Shown here one piece after another: positions 27,250-40,936 of a DNA stretch of 64,000 bases. How positions within the stretch are numbered: position 1 is the stretch's first letter; every line of letters begins with the position of its first letter. This DNA is from Acanthaster planci (taxonomy: Eukaryota > Echinodermata > Asteroidea > Valvatida > Acanthasteridae): positions 1,340,213 through 1,404,212 of the forward strand of contig NW_019091398.1 in assembly GCF_001949145.1 (NCBI RefSeq). Reading direction: 5' to 3'. The notes beneath the pieces were generated by a model. It searched no databases. It was given only the letters and a program-made list of their open reading frames with translations, and was not told where the DNA came from. A program made the translations under genes and the position numbers.

Positions 27250-30200
27250 GCAATAAAAATAAACGAGAGGAAAAATAATCTAATAAAGTGTTTATGAAAG
27301 AAATCAAAAGTGACTTGAAGCCTGACTGCCACACATTTATGACAAAAGACGAACATCTCGCCCAAAATGAACCCACAAAAACTGAAACAAGTACACGCGG
27401 CCAACCTGTAGACGACCGAGGAAACTTTTAATGCTGTATGTCTTTGACCGGGATGATCTCCTTCAGACAGCTGGAGTGACATACATAGATTTCCCATTAA
27501 CTGCTGATATGCCCCGGACAGACGCATTATCAGGAGGAGATATCAGGAGACTCTGACGGCTCCAAGCCATCACGCCAGCAGAGAGATCAGCCCAATCTTA
27601 TTGGCAGTACAGCAACAGGATGATGGGGACGCGTTACCCAAGACGCTATTCTGAAGAAATTACTTAACATGGGAACAGAAACGTTCAAGCTGGCATATTT
27701 TCCTCATACAGGCCATGGAAACACAGCGCTGCCTTTCCATATGTATCGCTTAATATTTTTCGCATAGTCAATCTTTATTGGAAACGTCCAGACTGTCGCC
27801 GCTGAATTTGCGCGCAGTAATCAGTGACAATTTCAGGAACGGGCTAGGGCTAGGCAACCCGTTTCCAAATAGCTTACCAGCCAAATTCATATCGTGGTAC
27901 GCATGTGGCTGATAAGCGCGTTTAAGCTGCAAAGTGATACTGTTTGGCGTTCAAATTCCTTATAATTTGAGTTATTTCCAGATAGACTCTTTATGTTACA
28001 CAAAACTGAACCTAAGTAATATTAGCTGCATTGTAACCTTCTGAATCCATTATGCAAACAAGGAAAAAACAAAACAAAACAAAAGAAGAAGACATGTCAG
28101 ACAGGATTTTAATTTGGAAAGGGGTTATCTGTCGAGTTCGATTGCAAGTCTTTTTAAATGCACCGCCTAACTTTTCTACGATATATGGTATATTACAGGC
28201 ATTGGTATGATGCATTTATCTTCGCTACAAGATGTTTAAAGCACGTTAAAGTGTTTAATATATGTGAAATTAAAGTCTTAGTTTGTTCGGCGACAAATAT
28301 CTTGGTTTCAATGGCGACAGTGCGCCTCAGTGTGAAACCGCTCTTACGTCAAGGCATGCCAATTTCAGAGAAAGGAAAGCCCGTTGGTCATTTTATGATT
28401 GGGAATTTTTTTGAAACACCCACGTGCATCTTATGCAAGCAAGAATACCGGCTCCCCCTTACTACCGTCCAATCTCATAAGTTCGTAATAGAATTTTTAA
28501 GAAAGTTGGCTTTTGAAATCTTCGCTTCCTATGCCTTTTGAACAGAAAACAATTTAAACCAGGGGAAACTAAAAAAGTATGAGGCTAAGCCTCGTGCACG
28601 TCAGATATTTACAATATAGGCCTAGCCCTATTATCAATCCAGGGAGCCTTTTGCTGTCAAATAAAAGTTCAGATATATAGACTGATCGAAATTTCTTAAT
28701 CAAATGGTGACGTGAAGTGATGTACATTCTTTAAATATCCTGAAATTGAAATTTCTGGGTTAAATTCAAGATTGATATTCCGGAAGAGCCTTAGTTGACA
28801 TCCTCATGGTTATATTACCGTGCATAAAATGCATGCACGGTAAAAGAGGGATGCTTGCTCTTGGAATCTTTTCTGAATCATTTATTGACCTATCCCACCT
28901 GCTCGGGATTTTATTCCCTCATCCCCATCATCTAGCCAGATTGCTCCGGTAATATTAGGTCACTGAGGGTGCTGCTGACCGACCTGCAGATACATTAAGC
29001 CTCATCCATTATCCCCCATACGAACATCTGTATGGGCAGCATAGGAAAATATTAACATTGAGAGGACGTGATCCAATAAAATCATCTCTAGGGTAGACTG
29101 AACATCGCCCCAACTACCACATCGAATATTTTCTCTCTTTTCCATTGCTTTGTTTAACCACCAAATATGGAAATATTTGATTCCCCCTCAGTCAGAAATC
29201 CAGGCCTTCATCCCCCTTAGCATGAATATATGGAAAGATCTTTACAGTGGAGTACAAATCTTTTCCAGAGACCGGGGAGATTGGGGACGACCCTGGAATG
29301 CTGTGGAAATTTGAAAATCAGAGGGGGGAGGGGTTGTCTGCTGGCCCCCACATGACACCAGGGGGCGCTAATGTCACAGATGTATAGATGATGTATACAT
29401 ACATCCATTACCCTACATTTTAAAACGGCGTTTTAAGAGGTTTTGTCATTTTTCTCTTTCTTTTATTGTTTACAAGTTCCAAAAATACCTCAAAATCTAC
29501 ATCTTCTCCACCATGAAAAAAGTCTGTGGGGATGATCTCATGGCCAGCCCATTGCCTTGTCAAAAAATATGGGGCATACATGCATCCCCCGAGATTTACG
29601 CCCAATTTGAATATCTTTCGAATGATCGACTACAAACAGGCCAGGAAAAAAAAACGATAACCCATAGATTAGGGGAATTTCTGTGCATTTTGTCTGCTTG
29701 ATGTAGATTTTCTTTCCTTTTTCTGCCCTAAGCAGGCTATATGTCCAGAGCAAAATGTCGATAACCCGGAGCCAGTGGAAGCCCGTTATCAACGAACAGA
29801 CACTTTGACGTAAATTAAGTCAACAGCTAATGTTGAAGTCTTACAAAGAGACATTTAATTCGTCCAGACCTTTCTGAGTGTCTGACGAGTGTTTGTGACT
29901 GATGTCACTCATGTCGCCTCAACACGCGGATATTGGCACTTCACCAGTGATCTCGCAGAAGTCACCTACTTTCATGCATTACGTCTTGCCAGTGTTAAGA
30001 TCCAGACACTACAGCAGCGCCCCCAACCTGGCCGGAACGTTCAAACGCTGACAATCACATTATTGCTATAGCTGGCTTAGAGGACGCTCTTTACATTTCA
30101 TAGTCAGAGCTGTAAACGGAACTATGGAGTAGCTCCAACTTCAGACATTGAAACCGAAATGGCTGCTCATGCATTAAGTGTACAGTATAACAGGCAGCTA

Positions 30201-31160
30201 TGTACTAACTATCCAGGCGCACTGACGCATAATCCATCAGTGAGACACTCACGTCGCAACTCTCTATATAAGCATTTCTATCATAACGCGTAGGAAGGGG
30301 TTGGGATAAAATTATCATTTTGTTATATTTTATTGCTACATTTACCTGAATAAACTGACCCGTGAAGTTTGCAGCTGTTCAGTCACTTTGATATTTGGGG
30401 TGTATAGGCCTACTGCTGTTTCCGATTAAAGTATGTTTCTTGACCTTTCGTTTCTTTTTATCACTATATTATTAACTTCATTGATCAAAGTTTATGGCGG
30501 ACAGTCAAAGGTTCCGATTTAACTGACACGAGATTACACTACGTGCATTGTAATGGTAAAAACCCTATAATGTGCACCAAAATAATTCCATGTAGATTGC
30601 ATGATCCTGATAGCTATCTCATGTGGTATTAAATAGAAATAACAGTCCTGACTCTCACAAACTTGCTGTGTGCCAGTTGTGCGTACTTTCAACAGTTAAG
30701 ATAAAGATCTTTCGGTAAAGTGAATTGATCAATATCAATACGAAATGACTTCTTTACAACGCACTCGATCTTCGTTCGAGGATGGCACCTTTTCAAATCG
30801 TCGTTAATATTGAACCACATCAGCATACACGCACATATCAAGGTCTTTTTCACATGGAGCATTCTAGCTTGCTTTGTGTTGAACAACTACGAAGAATAAA
30901 TGTGTAGACACAGTTGAGTGTCCAGCATTCTGTCTTGGGTTGTACACCGCTGCGTCAGAGACTATACTAGTTCAATGTTTTAGTTCTTCTGGGGTCCAAC
31001 AGCTTCTTTGAACTATTTACAACAATGCGTACCCGAGGATAGCAATGGTTGGATAGTTTAAGCGTCTCCTAACCCAGGCGAGTGACGCATTAATTGACAA
31101 AGTTCTAATTGAACACATCTCAAATGATTAAATGACTAAGTAATTGACTTAATTGACAAA
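27250..31160. other. gene-free stretch
   Basis: No supported gene. It contains a short hairpin at 28,815-28,843. A GC-rich segment at 29,160-29,360 has runs of C and G but no coding signal. Confidence 0.55.
28815..28843. repeat. 11-bp-arm hairpin
   Basis: TTACCGTGCAT and ATGCACGGTAA are exact reverse complements separated by seven bases. Function unknown. Confidence 0.6.
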
Positions 31161-31202
31161 ACTCTTGACAATTCTTTCTTGTTTTAGGCTAAATCCAAAA
31201 AC

Positions 31203-33063
31203 ATGGCGGAGGCTGTAGCTTAAACTGTGCTGGAAAAAAATCAGACAGGGACATCTAGAATGTCCAATCTGCTGCTGTCGTTACAAGGATCCGAAGTGCC
31301 TAGCCTGCATGCACACCTTCTGTTTGAATTGTCTGGACGATATGGTGAGCAGGCAACGCCAGCAAGGCAGTCTCTCGTGTCCGGTTTGTAGGGAAAAAAA
31401 CCCGCCAGTTCCCAGCTCCGGGATACAAGGTTTTGCGGACAGTTTCGCCATCATTTCTCTAGTAGACGGAGTCACCAGGCAGGAAAAAATATTGGAGGGG
31501 AAATCTGTGTCAGCCGTCGAGTGTGAAAAAGGTGCTCAAGCAAATCAGAGCAAATGCAAGACGTGTCTTGAGGAACATGAAGTTTTGAAGAACACAAAGG
31601 ACTATTGTATTGTTTTAATTGGTGATGATGCTCATAAAGGGCATGCAACGATGGAAATGAAGCATGAAAATTGCCCAAAGTGTAAAAATCATTGTGAACA
31701 AGACGTGTCTCACTACTGCGACGCGTGCAACGTAGCGTGTGCAAAGTGCGCCACATTCACCAACTTGAAGCAAGGACACAGATGCAATACGATTTCTCAA
31801 GCAGCGCGATCCTACCGCGAGTATGAGACAATGTCTTCCAGTATCTGAAGAAAGAAAAGGAACGGATGAATAAAATCGAGCTCTGTATGGAACTTTCGCG
31901 GCAGAGATTGCAAGTAATGTCTGATAGAGCGCTCTGCGACATCACAAAACACGAAGCATCCCAAATTGCCCAAATCCAAGGTGAATGCCAGCGCCTCAGA
32001 CAGTTGTCTCTCAAACATTCCAAGTGAGAGACAATGTGTTCCAAGAAACAATCAGAAGCAACAGGGAGAAAATAGAACGTGCCGAGTTGATCACAGCGGC
32101 AGTACACAACGGGATGAAAACAGATAACAATTTCGAAGTTTCGGAACGAAAACCGAAAGCAATGGGTAACTTGGGACTCGAGGACTTGTCAGTTGAAAAG
32201 GCCCATCACTGGATTTAATTCGTGGAATAAGATGTCACAACATCGAACGTTACACTGGTCTCGGAAAACTTCTCCATGAAGAAAAGTGGCGGTTTATGAA
32301 GACATTTGGAAGACCACGAGGCAGAAATCCCGTCCATAGATTTGACGTCGGTTGCTTTCCAAATGGCGACATAATAGTGTCAGATTTAAAGGAGAACAAA
32401 ATAAGCGTACACACCAACTGGACGGTTTAAGACCACTCTGAGCTCAGATCAGGTGTCCCGACCGTGTTGTGTTGCTGTAACCTCTGATGACCTGCTCCTT
32501 GTCACAGATGGTCAGGACGTGCATGTGTTTGATGTCCATCTGCAAAAGCTCCAAAACTTCCAACCAGGCGATTCCCACGAACAGCCCAAGAGTCATTCCA
32601 CAGGCATTGCTGTCGACATGGAGACACAAATAGCAATTGTTGACATTGCAAGAAACGTTGTATATCTGGAGAAGGCGGATGGATCTCTCATCAAAAAGAT
32701 CTCCCTCGCCTTTCGACCTGAATTTTTGGCGATAAGTAGAAAAAATCTACTTAGTCTGCCGGACTATAAAGGTTGCAGGTTGGTGAGCGTAGATTTGTCT
32801 GGTACTGAGATGTTTAATGTAAGCTTGTCTGTCCATGGGCCGTACGTGCGCCAACTGGAGTATGCTGTGATGAAGTGGGCGACGTTTATGTCGGTAGTTT
32901 TTTATGAACACGGCAAAGAGGACGGTGCCGAAATACACCACTATGCTGCTGACGGTACACATGTTGGTCTTGTAGCATCCGGGTTTTCTCCCCCCTTAGG
33001 CATGACAGTCCCAGCGGCCACCTCATCGTGGCTGATAGACGATCCGTTAAGATCTTCCGCTGA
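31203..33063 (+). pseudogene. TRIM-NHL pseudogene (decayed paralogue of the gene at 41.3 kb)
   Basis: The conceptual protein aligns end to end with the intact TRIM-NHL gene 10 kb downstream: RING (CPICCCRYKDPK, then a Cys/His series ending CPVC), B-box, helical region and a beta-propeller part ending VKIF. An in-frame TAA replaces codon 7 (31,221-31,223). The frame then changes near 31,237 (in a run of seven A), 31,835, 32,020, 32,210, 32,420 and 33,010. The matching terminal TGA is at 33,061-33,063. Much of the first B-box is missing. A pyrimidine-rich acceptor ending TTTTAG lies just upstream of the old start, so the copy probably kept an upstream intron and is a tandem duplicate rather than a retrocopy. 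The long open pieces (31,309-31,848 and 32,453-33,205) are remnants. It is unlikely to give a working ligase. Confidence 0.88.
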
Positions 33064-33069
33064 ATTTGA

Positions 33070-36000
33070 AGGCAAACGCTGTATTCCGGCGATGCGTTGT
33101 TGTTGTTATCAGCGTACCGTTAATATTCTGACCCCACAAAACAATCTGCTTTACATTTTAAACACTGATATGCCTAAAAATATTACCGACGGTAAACTTT
33201 ACTGAGAAATATGATTATAAGTCTAAGTATCTCTATGGTCCAATCAGGTTTGCGCGTCACCTACCCATCAACGCTTGTACAAACTACAGCACGGCTGAGT
33301 TATGGAATGCGTGTTATTATACGCCATACTGTATTGTACTGTACTGTATTTTTGATGAGTAATTTGTTTGAGACATATAATTTCATTCAAGTAAATACGT
33401 TGGACACACTTGTAATCTCCCTTTCCGTTCAATACATATCTTAATTTGCCGTATAATCCTCTTACATTGAAGTATTCAGGCTCACAATGCGATTGATTGC
33501 CTATAGACGAACACGAAAGTAAAATCTGGGACGATTTTTTCATTTGAGTCATCCAGCGGGAAATCTAATGACGGTTATACATTATTCAATCGAATAATTG
33601 AAGGCTCTGCCGTATCAAAAAGAAACATGGGAGCAGTCTGCTGAAAAAAAAAATCGTTAGAATACTTATGATCAGCCATGAATTTGACCGGGAAGATTAC
33701 GAATTCGGCCGGGAAAACCTATATTACTCTGGCAAATGATTCAATCCAAAGGATCGCTGCAGTGCTGGGGGAGGACTGTGCATAAAACGGAGACTTAATG
33801 TATTACTGTTTTAATTTCCAGCTTAATGCAGAAAATAATTCAACGAACATAGTGTAATTAGAATAAACTATATTATTTTCTTACTGGCTGTATATCGTAT
33901 GATGTCACTCAGCTAAGCTTATAAAAAATGCTTTCGTATCCCTTGATTTACATAAATGGGATTCACAATAATATGTCTTTAAAATGTATTAATATGTAAC
34001 GTATAAAAGCTTTTTTTTCGTTTTATGTATTCCAGGTCTGCTTAGAACGTCACTTTTCTGTCTGAAATATACAACACAGAATTATCTTATAGGCCTTGTA
34101 AGAAGCATATTGTGAGTGAACCTTCAACATGCATGTGGAACCATCCAATCAACAGCTCATGTGCTAATGACGTACAACGGTGTTTACCGCAATGCATTGT
34201 TGAGATAGAATGGGGTCATCAGTGGACACACTGTGATAAAAAAATATCAGTACAGTTATTTAGTGTGGGAAAGACAGTTGTTTTGTGTAACTATCTTTTC
34301 GAATCTTCCAGGGAATTTACCCTCAACAATTGGAAACGGTAATATTGCGCCCTTAACTTTCTTTTAATCAAATGTAACTTGCACGTGTGCGATATTTCTG
34401 CTACTGTTGGCATTCGCTCTTGGCACGCTACCGCCAAAGATATGCAGAAACTCTCACTGGCAACTTGTACGATCGCGTCAGAATCGCTTTAACGCAGAAC
34501 CCGCAAAAAATCACGGGAATCACTGAACCGGCTATATTGATTGTGTAAAGCTGCCACATTGAAGCTCGGTCCATATGCCTATGGCGTCAACGTGCAAAAG
34601 AACGATTATACGACGACCCCATTCTAGCCCGAATACAGTGATACGTCATTAGTACATAGTGCTATAAATAACTGTGTAAGAACAATAATTCTAATTGAAC
34701 ATAGAAGGGCCGGGGCTTGAGAGAGACTTATCACTATTAATTCCTCAACGCTATTTGTCATATATTGTCCTTTATTATCTTCCGTAACCGGGCAAGCGCA
34801 CTCTTCGTTTCACTGCGTCAACTTTGAACCCTATTAAGCTAGGTTTTGTTGTGCATCTGTACGTGAATGTACTTGTGTACTACTTCCTTTTTCAGTGCTG
34901 ACTAAAGTAAGCTGCTGCAGTACAACGGAATGTATATGGACATGTACATGGGGTGTATGCTTACATATGCATACTATGTACATCAATGTAGAAGTACATG
35001 TACTCTCTTCAAAATGTACACTGAGATATAATGTACATTGAGATATACATCAATGCTAAATAAATAACCAACAGCTTTTTCAAAATCGCCTGAATGTTGT
35101 AAATAATTTCCAGTATGTGAACGTCTGCCAAAGAGAACAGAAAAGTCAAATATTAAGTTTTCTAAAAAGTCCAAAATCTTTTATATCAGTAAGCAAATAA
35201 AAATTGGTTATAGATATTTTATGCGGTCACATCGAGTGTTTTAATATTTGATGACAATTAATTCCAAAGTGCGATATCCTGAATTTTGTTCACTGTTGTT
35301 TGTTTGAACCAGAGAGACAAAGTCTTCATAGCTTTCAACACCTTTTCGTGTAATTCTAATCTGATCGTGCAAACATAAAAGACTCAACGTGTTACGTAAA
35401 ACGATTTTTAACCAGAGTGTGTGCTGTGTGTTTACGGTACAGAGTGGAAGTATCACTAAGTCATAAAATGGGAGGGTTGCATATGCTAAAGAAATTGTTG
35501 TAACATGTTAATGAGGTCTACTTTCTTTAATTGCGTGGGCACAGTGAGTACTCACATCCCCACTTGGTCATTTTGTTATTTATGTGAAGGAAATTAATTA
35601 ATCCATCCATGACACTGGAAGAACATCTCCATTATACATCACACTTCAGAAATCAGCTTCATAACAATTACTTTCCTCAAAATAGGCTTAGGGAATAGGA
35701 AAAATAGTGAAAATTCTCTTCTTTTTGAAAGGGAATAATGTTCATTATAAACTGGAGGTCATAAATCCAAACTAATAAACAAAAATGAACAAGATTTAAG
35801 TATAATAAAAAATAAAACCAGAATCGAAAGTTATGCTTTTTAAAACCTGTTTACAATTATAACGATTGGTAACTTTTTGGAAACATCTCCTTTATTCTAA
35901 CATTTTGAAATATTTCATTAACAATTATCACGTTAAAATTAGTGCTGCTAAATATAAAGCCAACAATCTTGGGGAAAACACAACACCTCCCTGTTGATTT

Positions 36001-37580
36001 GCTTGATCTTGTTTTAATTAATAAACAGTGACTTCCTTACAATAGTGTCCACACGCTTTATTCAGACTGCATGTTTGAGTTTTTCTGTTCTGACAGTTCT
36101 ATTGGGACAGTTCCAAGTCCAAGTTTTTGTAAAATACCGCAAGCTTAAACATTGTCATTCTGTATAGTGGCCAATATATGATCATAACCTTTGGTTAATA
36201 ATGAACATAATCTTAATGTTAATCATTTGCTGTTTATGAAAGGTGATTTATACATTATTAAAGAAAGGTATATATTTTATTAAATTGTAATTGTTTAAAT
36301 CAAAATATTGAGTTGAATGTGATTTTTATTAAAGAATAATGACTGGTGTGAAAACAAGAAACTGAGCGCTGAACTCCAAATCTGAGTTAAAATGATGTCT
36401 CATTTACAACCTCAACTAATATCCATAATGAAAAAATCAACAAAAAAACCCCGATAAATGAATAAATTAATAAAGAAATAATTAAAGGCCTAGCAATGAG
36501 TTACCCCGTGGGAAACAGTAAACTCAGCACGATTAATGACATTAAAAGCTTTGAAATACGAAATGGCTATAGTAAGTGTAACGGAATAGCGACCTCCATA
36601 TTCTATAGTTGTGGCAGCGCATAAGATATTATTGCCTATCTATATTGTAATGCTTCCTATTTCCACTCACATATCGTCGGCTGTTGCGGACGTGATGGGC
36701 TAATCAATGCGCATACTTTTTCAGCAGGCTCATTGCGTATTGGGTTTGATCCACACATATACACGTCATGTTCCAATGTTTTCCCTTTAGTTTCTTTATT
36801 TTCTAAATCAGATCGTATGTTACTCGATACATTTTTTTTTACCCCTGGAGGATATTTTAGCGTAAAATAAACTCCAAAACTCATCCTTTATAAACTGGTC
36901 TTGCTTCCGTTTCCAATGAAACAGACTAGGTCGACAACAGTAGACCGCAACCTACCTAAACTTCAAGCCACAGCGCGTTAAAATAACCGCCAGTTACTTG
37001 CTCCATCACATACCCTTTCCGCCCTCCTCATTCACTGTGTGCACACCCCTGTGGTAACATTGAACTCTGAACCAGCTTTCATCAACCGCACAAGTTTAGG
37101 TCGGATGCTTACATGTGTTCTAAATGTCGCAACTGGTTTTTCCCATCGTGAGCAATGAGGCCTTCTATCCGACGGTCGCACAGCCTCAGCGTTACATGTA
37201 TGCCTAAACAGCAATAGAAATCCCCGTCACCATTCGGATCTGCAGCTCATGTTCGTACGTTTTTTTCCAACTAATAGCGTCTGTTGTCGGGCCTACAAAG
37301 AATTTATCCTTTAGTCTGAGCTTCACGTCGTGCCTACAGCACAGGTGGGTGACTCCAAGAAATTAACACTTATGTGTAAATCAGTAAATAGCTTGATCAT
37401 TGAACAACCATGTCGCGCCCTATAGAGCGTGAACGAGGAACTGATCGATCTGTCATAAATGTTTTGTGGGCTTTGACACTGTGCGTCTGCCGTAGTGCCT
37501 GCACCATTCAGTAATGCAATATACATGTACATTGCTCACATGAAACCTGCAGGCCGCACAAACCGAAGTTCTTATTCTTT
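33070..37580. other. gene-free AT-rich stretch
   Basis: No supported coding sequence. At 34,930-35,060 there is a cluster of GTACAT/ATGTAC words. The stretch 35,500-36,500 is very AT-rich. Confidence 0.6.
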
Positions 37581-37585
37581 CAAAT

Positions 37586-38109
37586 CCCTTTTAAGACTTC
37601 GCTCGTCGCTCGGGCACTGGGAAGGGCTGGTGGCTTCCACAGATTTTAGTGTAGGAAATACGTCACCCCCGATCACAGCTAATGACGCGAAGAGCATAGT
37701 GGGAATTTTTGCAAAGCGTGCAAGCTCGTTCAGTGTGGCGGTTATCAATTCGTTTTCTTCCTCATTGCTGAAAATATTCTTACTACGCGTTATTCATTCA
37801 TCAAAATTAATCAAAATAACTATATGATTTGAAAGTATCGCCCAAAGACACGTGAATAATGATAGTTCTTAAATAAGGGCAAAAATTACCATGGTTGTAC
37901 CAAGGCCATGATTTTATCACATACGCCGACACATATCCATTGCATGTCTAACCAAAAGCTTCAAACAAGGCTTCGCTAACACTACAGGAAGTGATAACCT
38001 CGTGGTCGGACGTCGTGCACGTAGTAGCCATGTCACATCAGTGCAAAGCCATCAGCCCTTCCCATGCGCCCTGTTTGGGTGTGGGGCGACGAGCGAATTT
38101 TAAAAGGGG
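37586..38109. repeat. possible terminal-inverted-repeat element (524 bp)
   Basis: The left end (37,586-37,634) begins CCCTTTTAAGACTTCGCTCG. The reverse complement of the right end (38,048-38,109) begins CCCCTTTTAAAATTCGCTCG. After a diverged gap both continue with TGGGAAGGGCTG and GGC. The similarity stays patchy further in. It could be a MITE or a diverged inverted duplication. No target duplication was identified. Confidence 0.5.
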
Positions 38110-38114
38110 TTCAG

Positions 38115-39080
38115 TTGGTCAAGCAAAGGTGTAAAAGTACTGTAGATTTCTTTTTCAGGGCATGCTTTGGTAATAGCAGGCAACCATGTTCAATCAACTA
38201 TTTTAAAGCTGCACTAAAACGGATTTAAAAATTGTGATTTTATCCCACAAGTACCATGTACTGTTGTAATTCTTCACATATATTTGCTAACAAAACATGT
38301 CCAATGTTTTCTTAAGTCTCAAAGAGAACAAAATTTTAGGCTCTTTTGTCCAGGCTGAACAAGCCTTTTGCGAAAATGGAATTGTCGTCATCAACCAATT
38401 TAAATATCCTGCATAATGCATGTGTGAACGATGACGTAGGAGGCGGTACTTAATCAACGCACCCTAGGCCAGTATGTACATAATTATGTACACATACATG
38501 TACAGCACACGTCTAAAAAGAGCGTACACCCTTCATGTACTGTACATCACACAAAAAAAGTCTAGAAGCGAAGACGTCTGGGAAGAACATAGCATTGAGG
38601 AGGAGGAAGTTGATTTACCTGAGGCCAGCGCACGTATTTTCATGCCCCTCAGTTCGTTGTACGCATGCGCACTAAATCCACTATAGCGACAGAAGCCAGT
38701 AAAATGGTTCTTGACTCGTGCAGGTGGACCCCAAAAGTAATCGATCAACATCAAGTTCAGATAAAGCTGTTTGCCCCTGTTTTCCATACCGAAAAGAATT
38801 CAAACACTCAAAGTCCCTTTTGCTAACTTGCACCCTATAAAAATCCATTTTCTGCCAAATTTTTGCCTGTTTTTGTCACGTATCTCCAAAGTAAGCGAGT
38901 CAGAAGTTGGAAGTAAAGTCAACATTTTAGAGTTTTTGTTTTCAGTTTTGCCGGTTTGTCCCTGACATTTTCTACTTGTGAATGGTGAAGAATACCATGA
39001 ACACTCTAATGAGAAAGTATGTAATGAGAAAACGGAGAGTGCGTTTTGCGAAAGAGCGTTTCTCTTCCGTTGTTGCTGGT
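38115..39080. other. gene-free stretch
   Basis: No gene supported. At 38,473-38,550 GTACAT/ATGTAC words cluster again, as at 34.9-35.1 kb. Confidence 0.5.
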
Positions 39081-39084
39081 ATCT

Positions 39085-39196
39085 TGCGGCCACGACTTAC
39101 TTAGCTCGCGGCCGCGACTTACTTAACTCGCGGCCTCGACTTAATTAACTCGCAGCCGCGACTTACTTAACTCGCGGCCGCGACTTAACTCGCGTG
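39085..39196. repeat. 22-bp minisatellite, about five copies
   Basis: The unit GCGGCCGCGACTTACTTAAC plus TC is repeated about five times with single-base changes. The last copy is shortened. Several units carry the 8-bp word GCGGCCGC, which is striking in AT-rich surroundings. Confidence 0.9.
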
Positions 39197-39339
39197 GTAT
39201 GTTGTATTATTTTGTACCATAAAAAGCAAATATAGTAGCTTCCTAGATTCACACGAAAATGAACAGATATTTTTAAGATGTTGAAAAGCTGTTGGTATGC
39301 AATAAGTGATACATAAATAAATTCATAAATGACCAGCAA

Positions 39340-40560
39340 ACATTATTTGACCTTTAATCTAGCGCCATGCTCTCTATGGGCGGCCAAAAGGGTCAAAATT
39401 AATTTAAACAAAAATAAACGATTACGAGCAAACAGAATCTTCTTATTCAAAAATCTAAATAATAAAACACAAAACAACGAACAAAACCATTTGAGAAACA
39501 ACTTATAAAAATATTTAATTAAACAAAATTAAAAGTTATTAGCCACAAAAATAAATCTCACCAAAAATAAATAATCACGGGCGAACAGCATTTTCATATC
39601 AAAATGTAAAGGGTAAAACACAAAACAAACTCTAAAACATTTATAAAAAAAATCTAAAAAATAAATAACCAACATCTGAAAACAATATGCCCTAAAAAGT
39701 TCCCAAAATAAAAACAGTAAACAAAAATACAAAATAATTGAAAAAAAAAGAAAAAAAATTGTCCAAACCAAAGGTCGCCAGCAGTTTACTTCAATTTTTC
39801 ACAACGAAACTAAACGCAAATCATTAGAAAAATTCTGAAACAATTTTGGTTGTAATAATACTTATTTTTTTGGTGAAAGAATTTTCTATTGATTTGCGTT
39901 GAGTTTGTTTGTAAAAAAAACCCGGGCCAAAAGGGGTAAAATCGGCCAAAAGAGTCAAAATTAATTTCACAAAAAATCAATCAGAATTTTTCTTATGATT
40001 TGCGTTTAGAGTGGAAATTTGAATTCGCATGAAAAACGAACCGCATTTCAGACAAATGGCTCTCGATCTTGAAAAAAATGAGCTCATATGTACAAAAAAT
40101 TTATCAGTCTTTCAGACAGTGTCACCGATGATCTCAGGGGAATTCAACAAAAGTGTGAAAATTGAAAATCACATAGTATCATTAGTACATAAAAGAGAGA
40201 AGATGAAAACACTGCAAGTACCTGTAGAAAAGAGGTAATAATGTTATTATAATTACCGAAAGTGGGTCACTTGGGAGACATCCCCATAGGAACGTGCACA
40301 AAATTTTTCAAACTTTACCGTCCCCTAATTCAATATTCCCTAATCTGATCTTAGCCAAACTATGCATGTTTTCCTTTCAGACCCTAATCTATCATCTCAC
40401 AAAATGTGGGAGTTAAACATTTTCCTCCTTGAAATATCTCCCTAATGACCGATGCCTCCGTAACGGTTGAAAAATTTACCACAAAATGTCTCCTAAGTGA
40501 CCTATTTGGAAATATTAGTACATAAACAGAGAAAAAGACAACGCTGCAATTACCTGTGGG
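39340..40560. repeat. AT-rich tract with degenerate direct duplications
   Basis: The phrase AAAAGGGTCAAAATTAATTT (about 39,387) recurs nearly unchanged near 39,944. A phrase beginning ATTAGTACATAAA occurs near 40,182 and 40,517, each time followed by an A-rich segment and the words CTGCAA and ACCTGT. The long open frame on the minus strand here (39,529-39,771) is Phe/Leu-rich because of the A-rich plus strand and is not a gene. Confidence 0.55.
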
Positions 40561-40936
40561 GGGAGCAAATCATTAGCAGAAAAACAGACAAAATGGATAA
40601 GCTGTAATAAAAACCAGGAAACAACAGGAGAAAATCACAAACAAAACTGATAAACTTAAACCGTCGACAGCAAGGAGGATCACCACGAAGGGATACAGCA
40701 ACGGAAGGGTGCGAGTTCATGCAAGACTGCTGCAAACTGCTTGCTGACAACAAATCACAAAATCAGTGAATCGTTCGAAAAAATACTTTGTAGGAGTTAT
40801 GCAAACACGTACCTGTTTCATGATTTGGTTTAAATTACCGCTTTTGGCTACTTCTTTTGTCACACAACTAATTTTTTCCTTGAAACGGTATACACAGAAT
40901 GAGGCTCACCAGCTTAAAAATCACTCAAAATGTGCA

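Noticed and set aside
31203-33063. TRIM pseudogene as a processed retrocopy
   Set aside because: There is no poly-A tract after its stop, and an acceptor-like site precedes its start. The paralogue is itself single-exon, so lack of introns is not evidence.
39529-39771. Phe/Leu-rich membrane-like open frame on the minus strand
   Set aside because: The hydrophobic content follows directly from A-rich plus-strand sequence within degenerate duplications.
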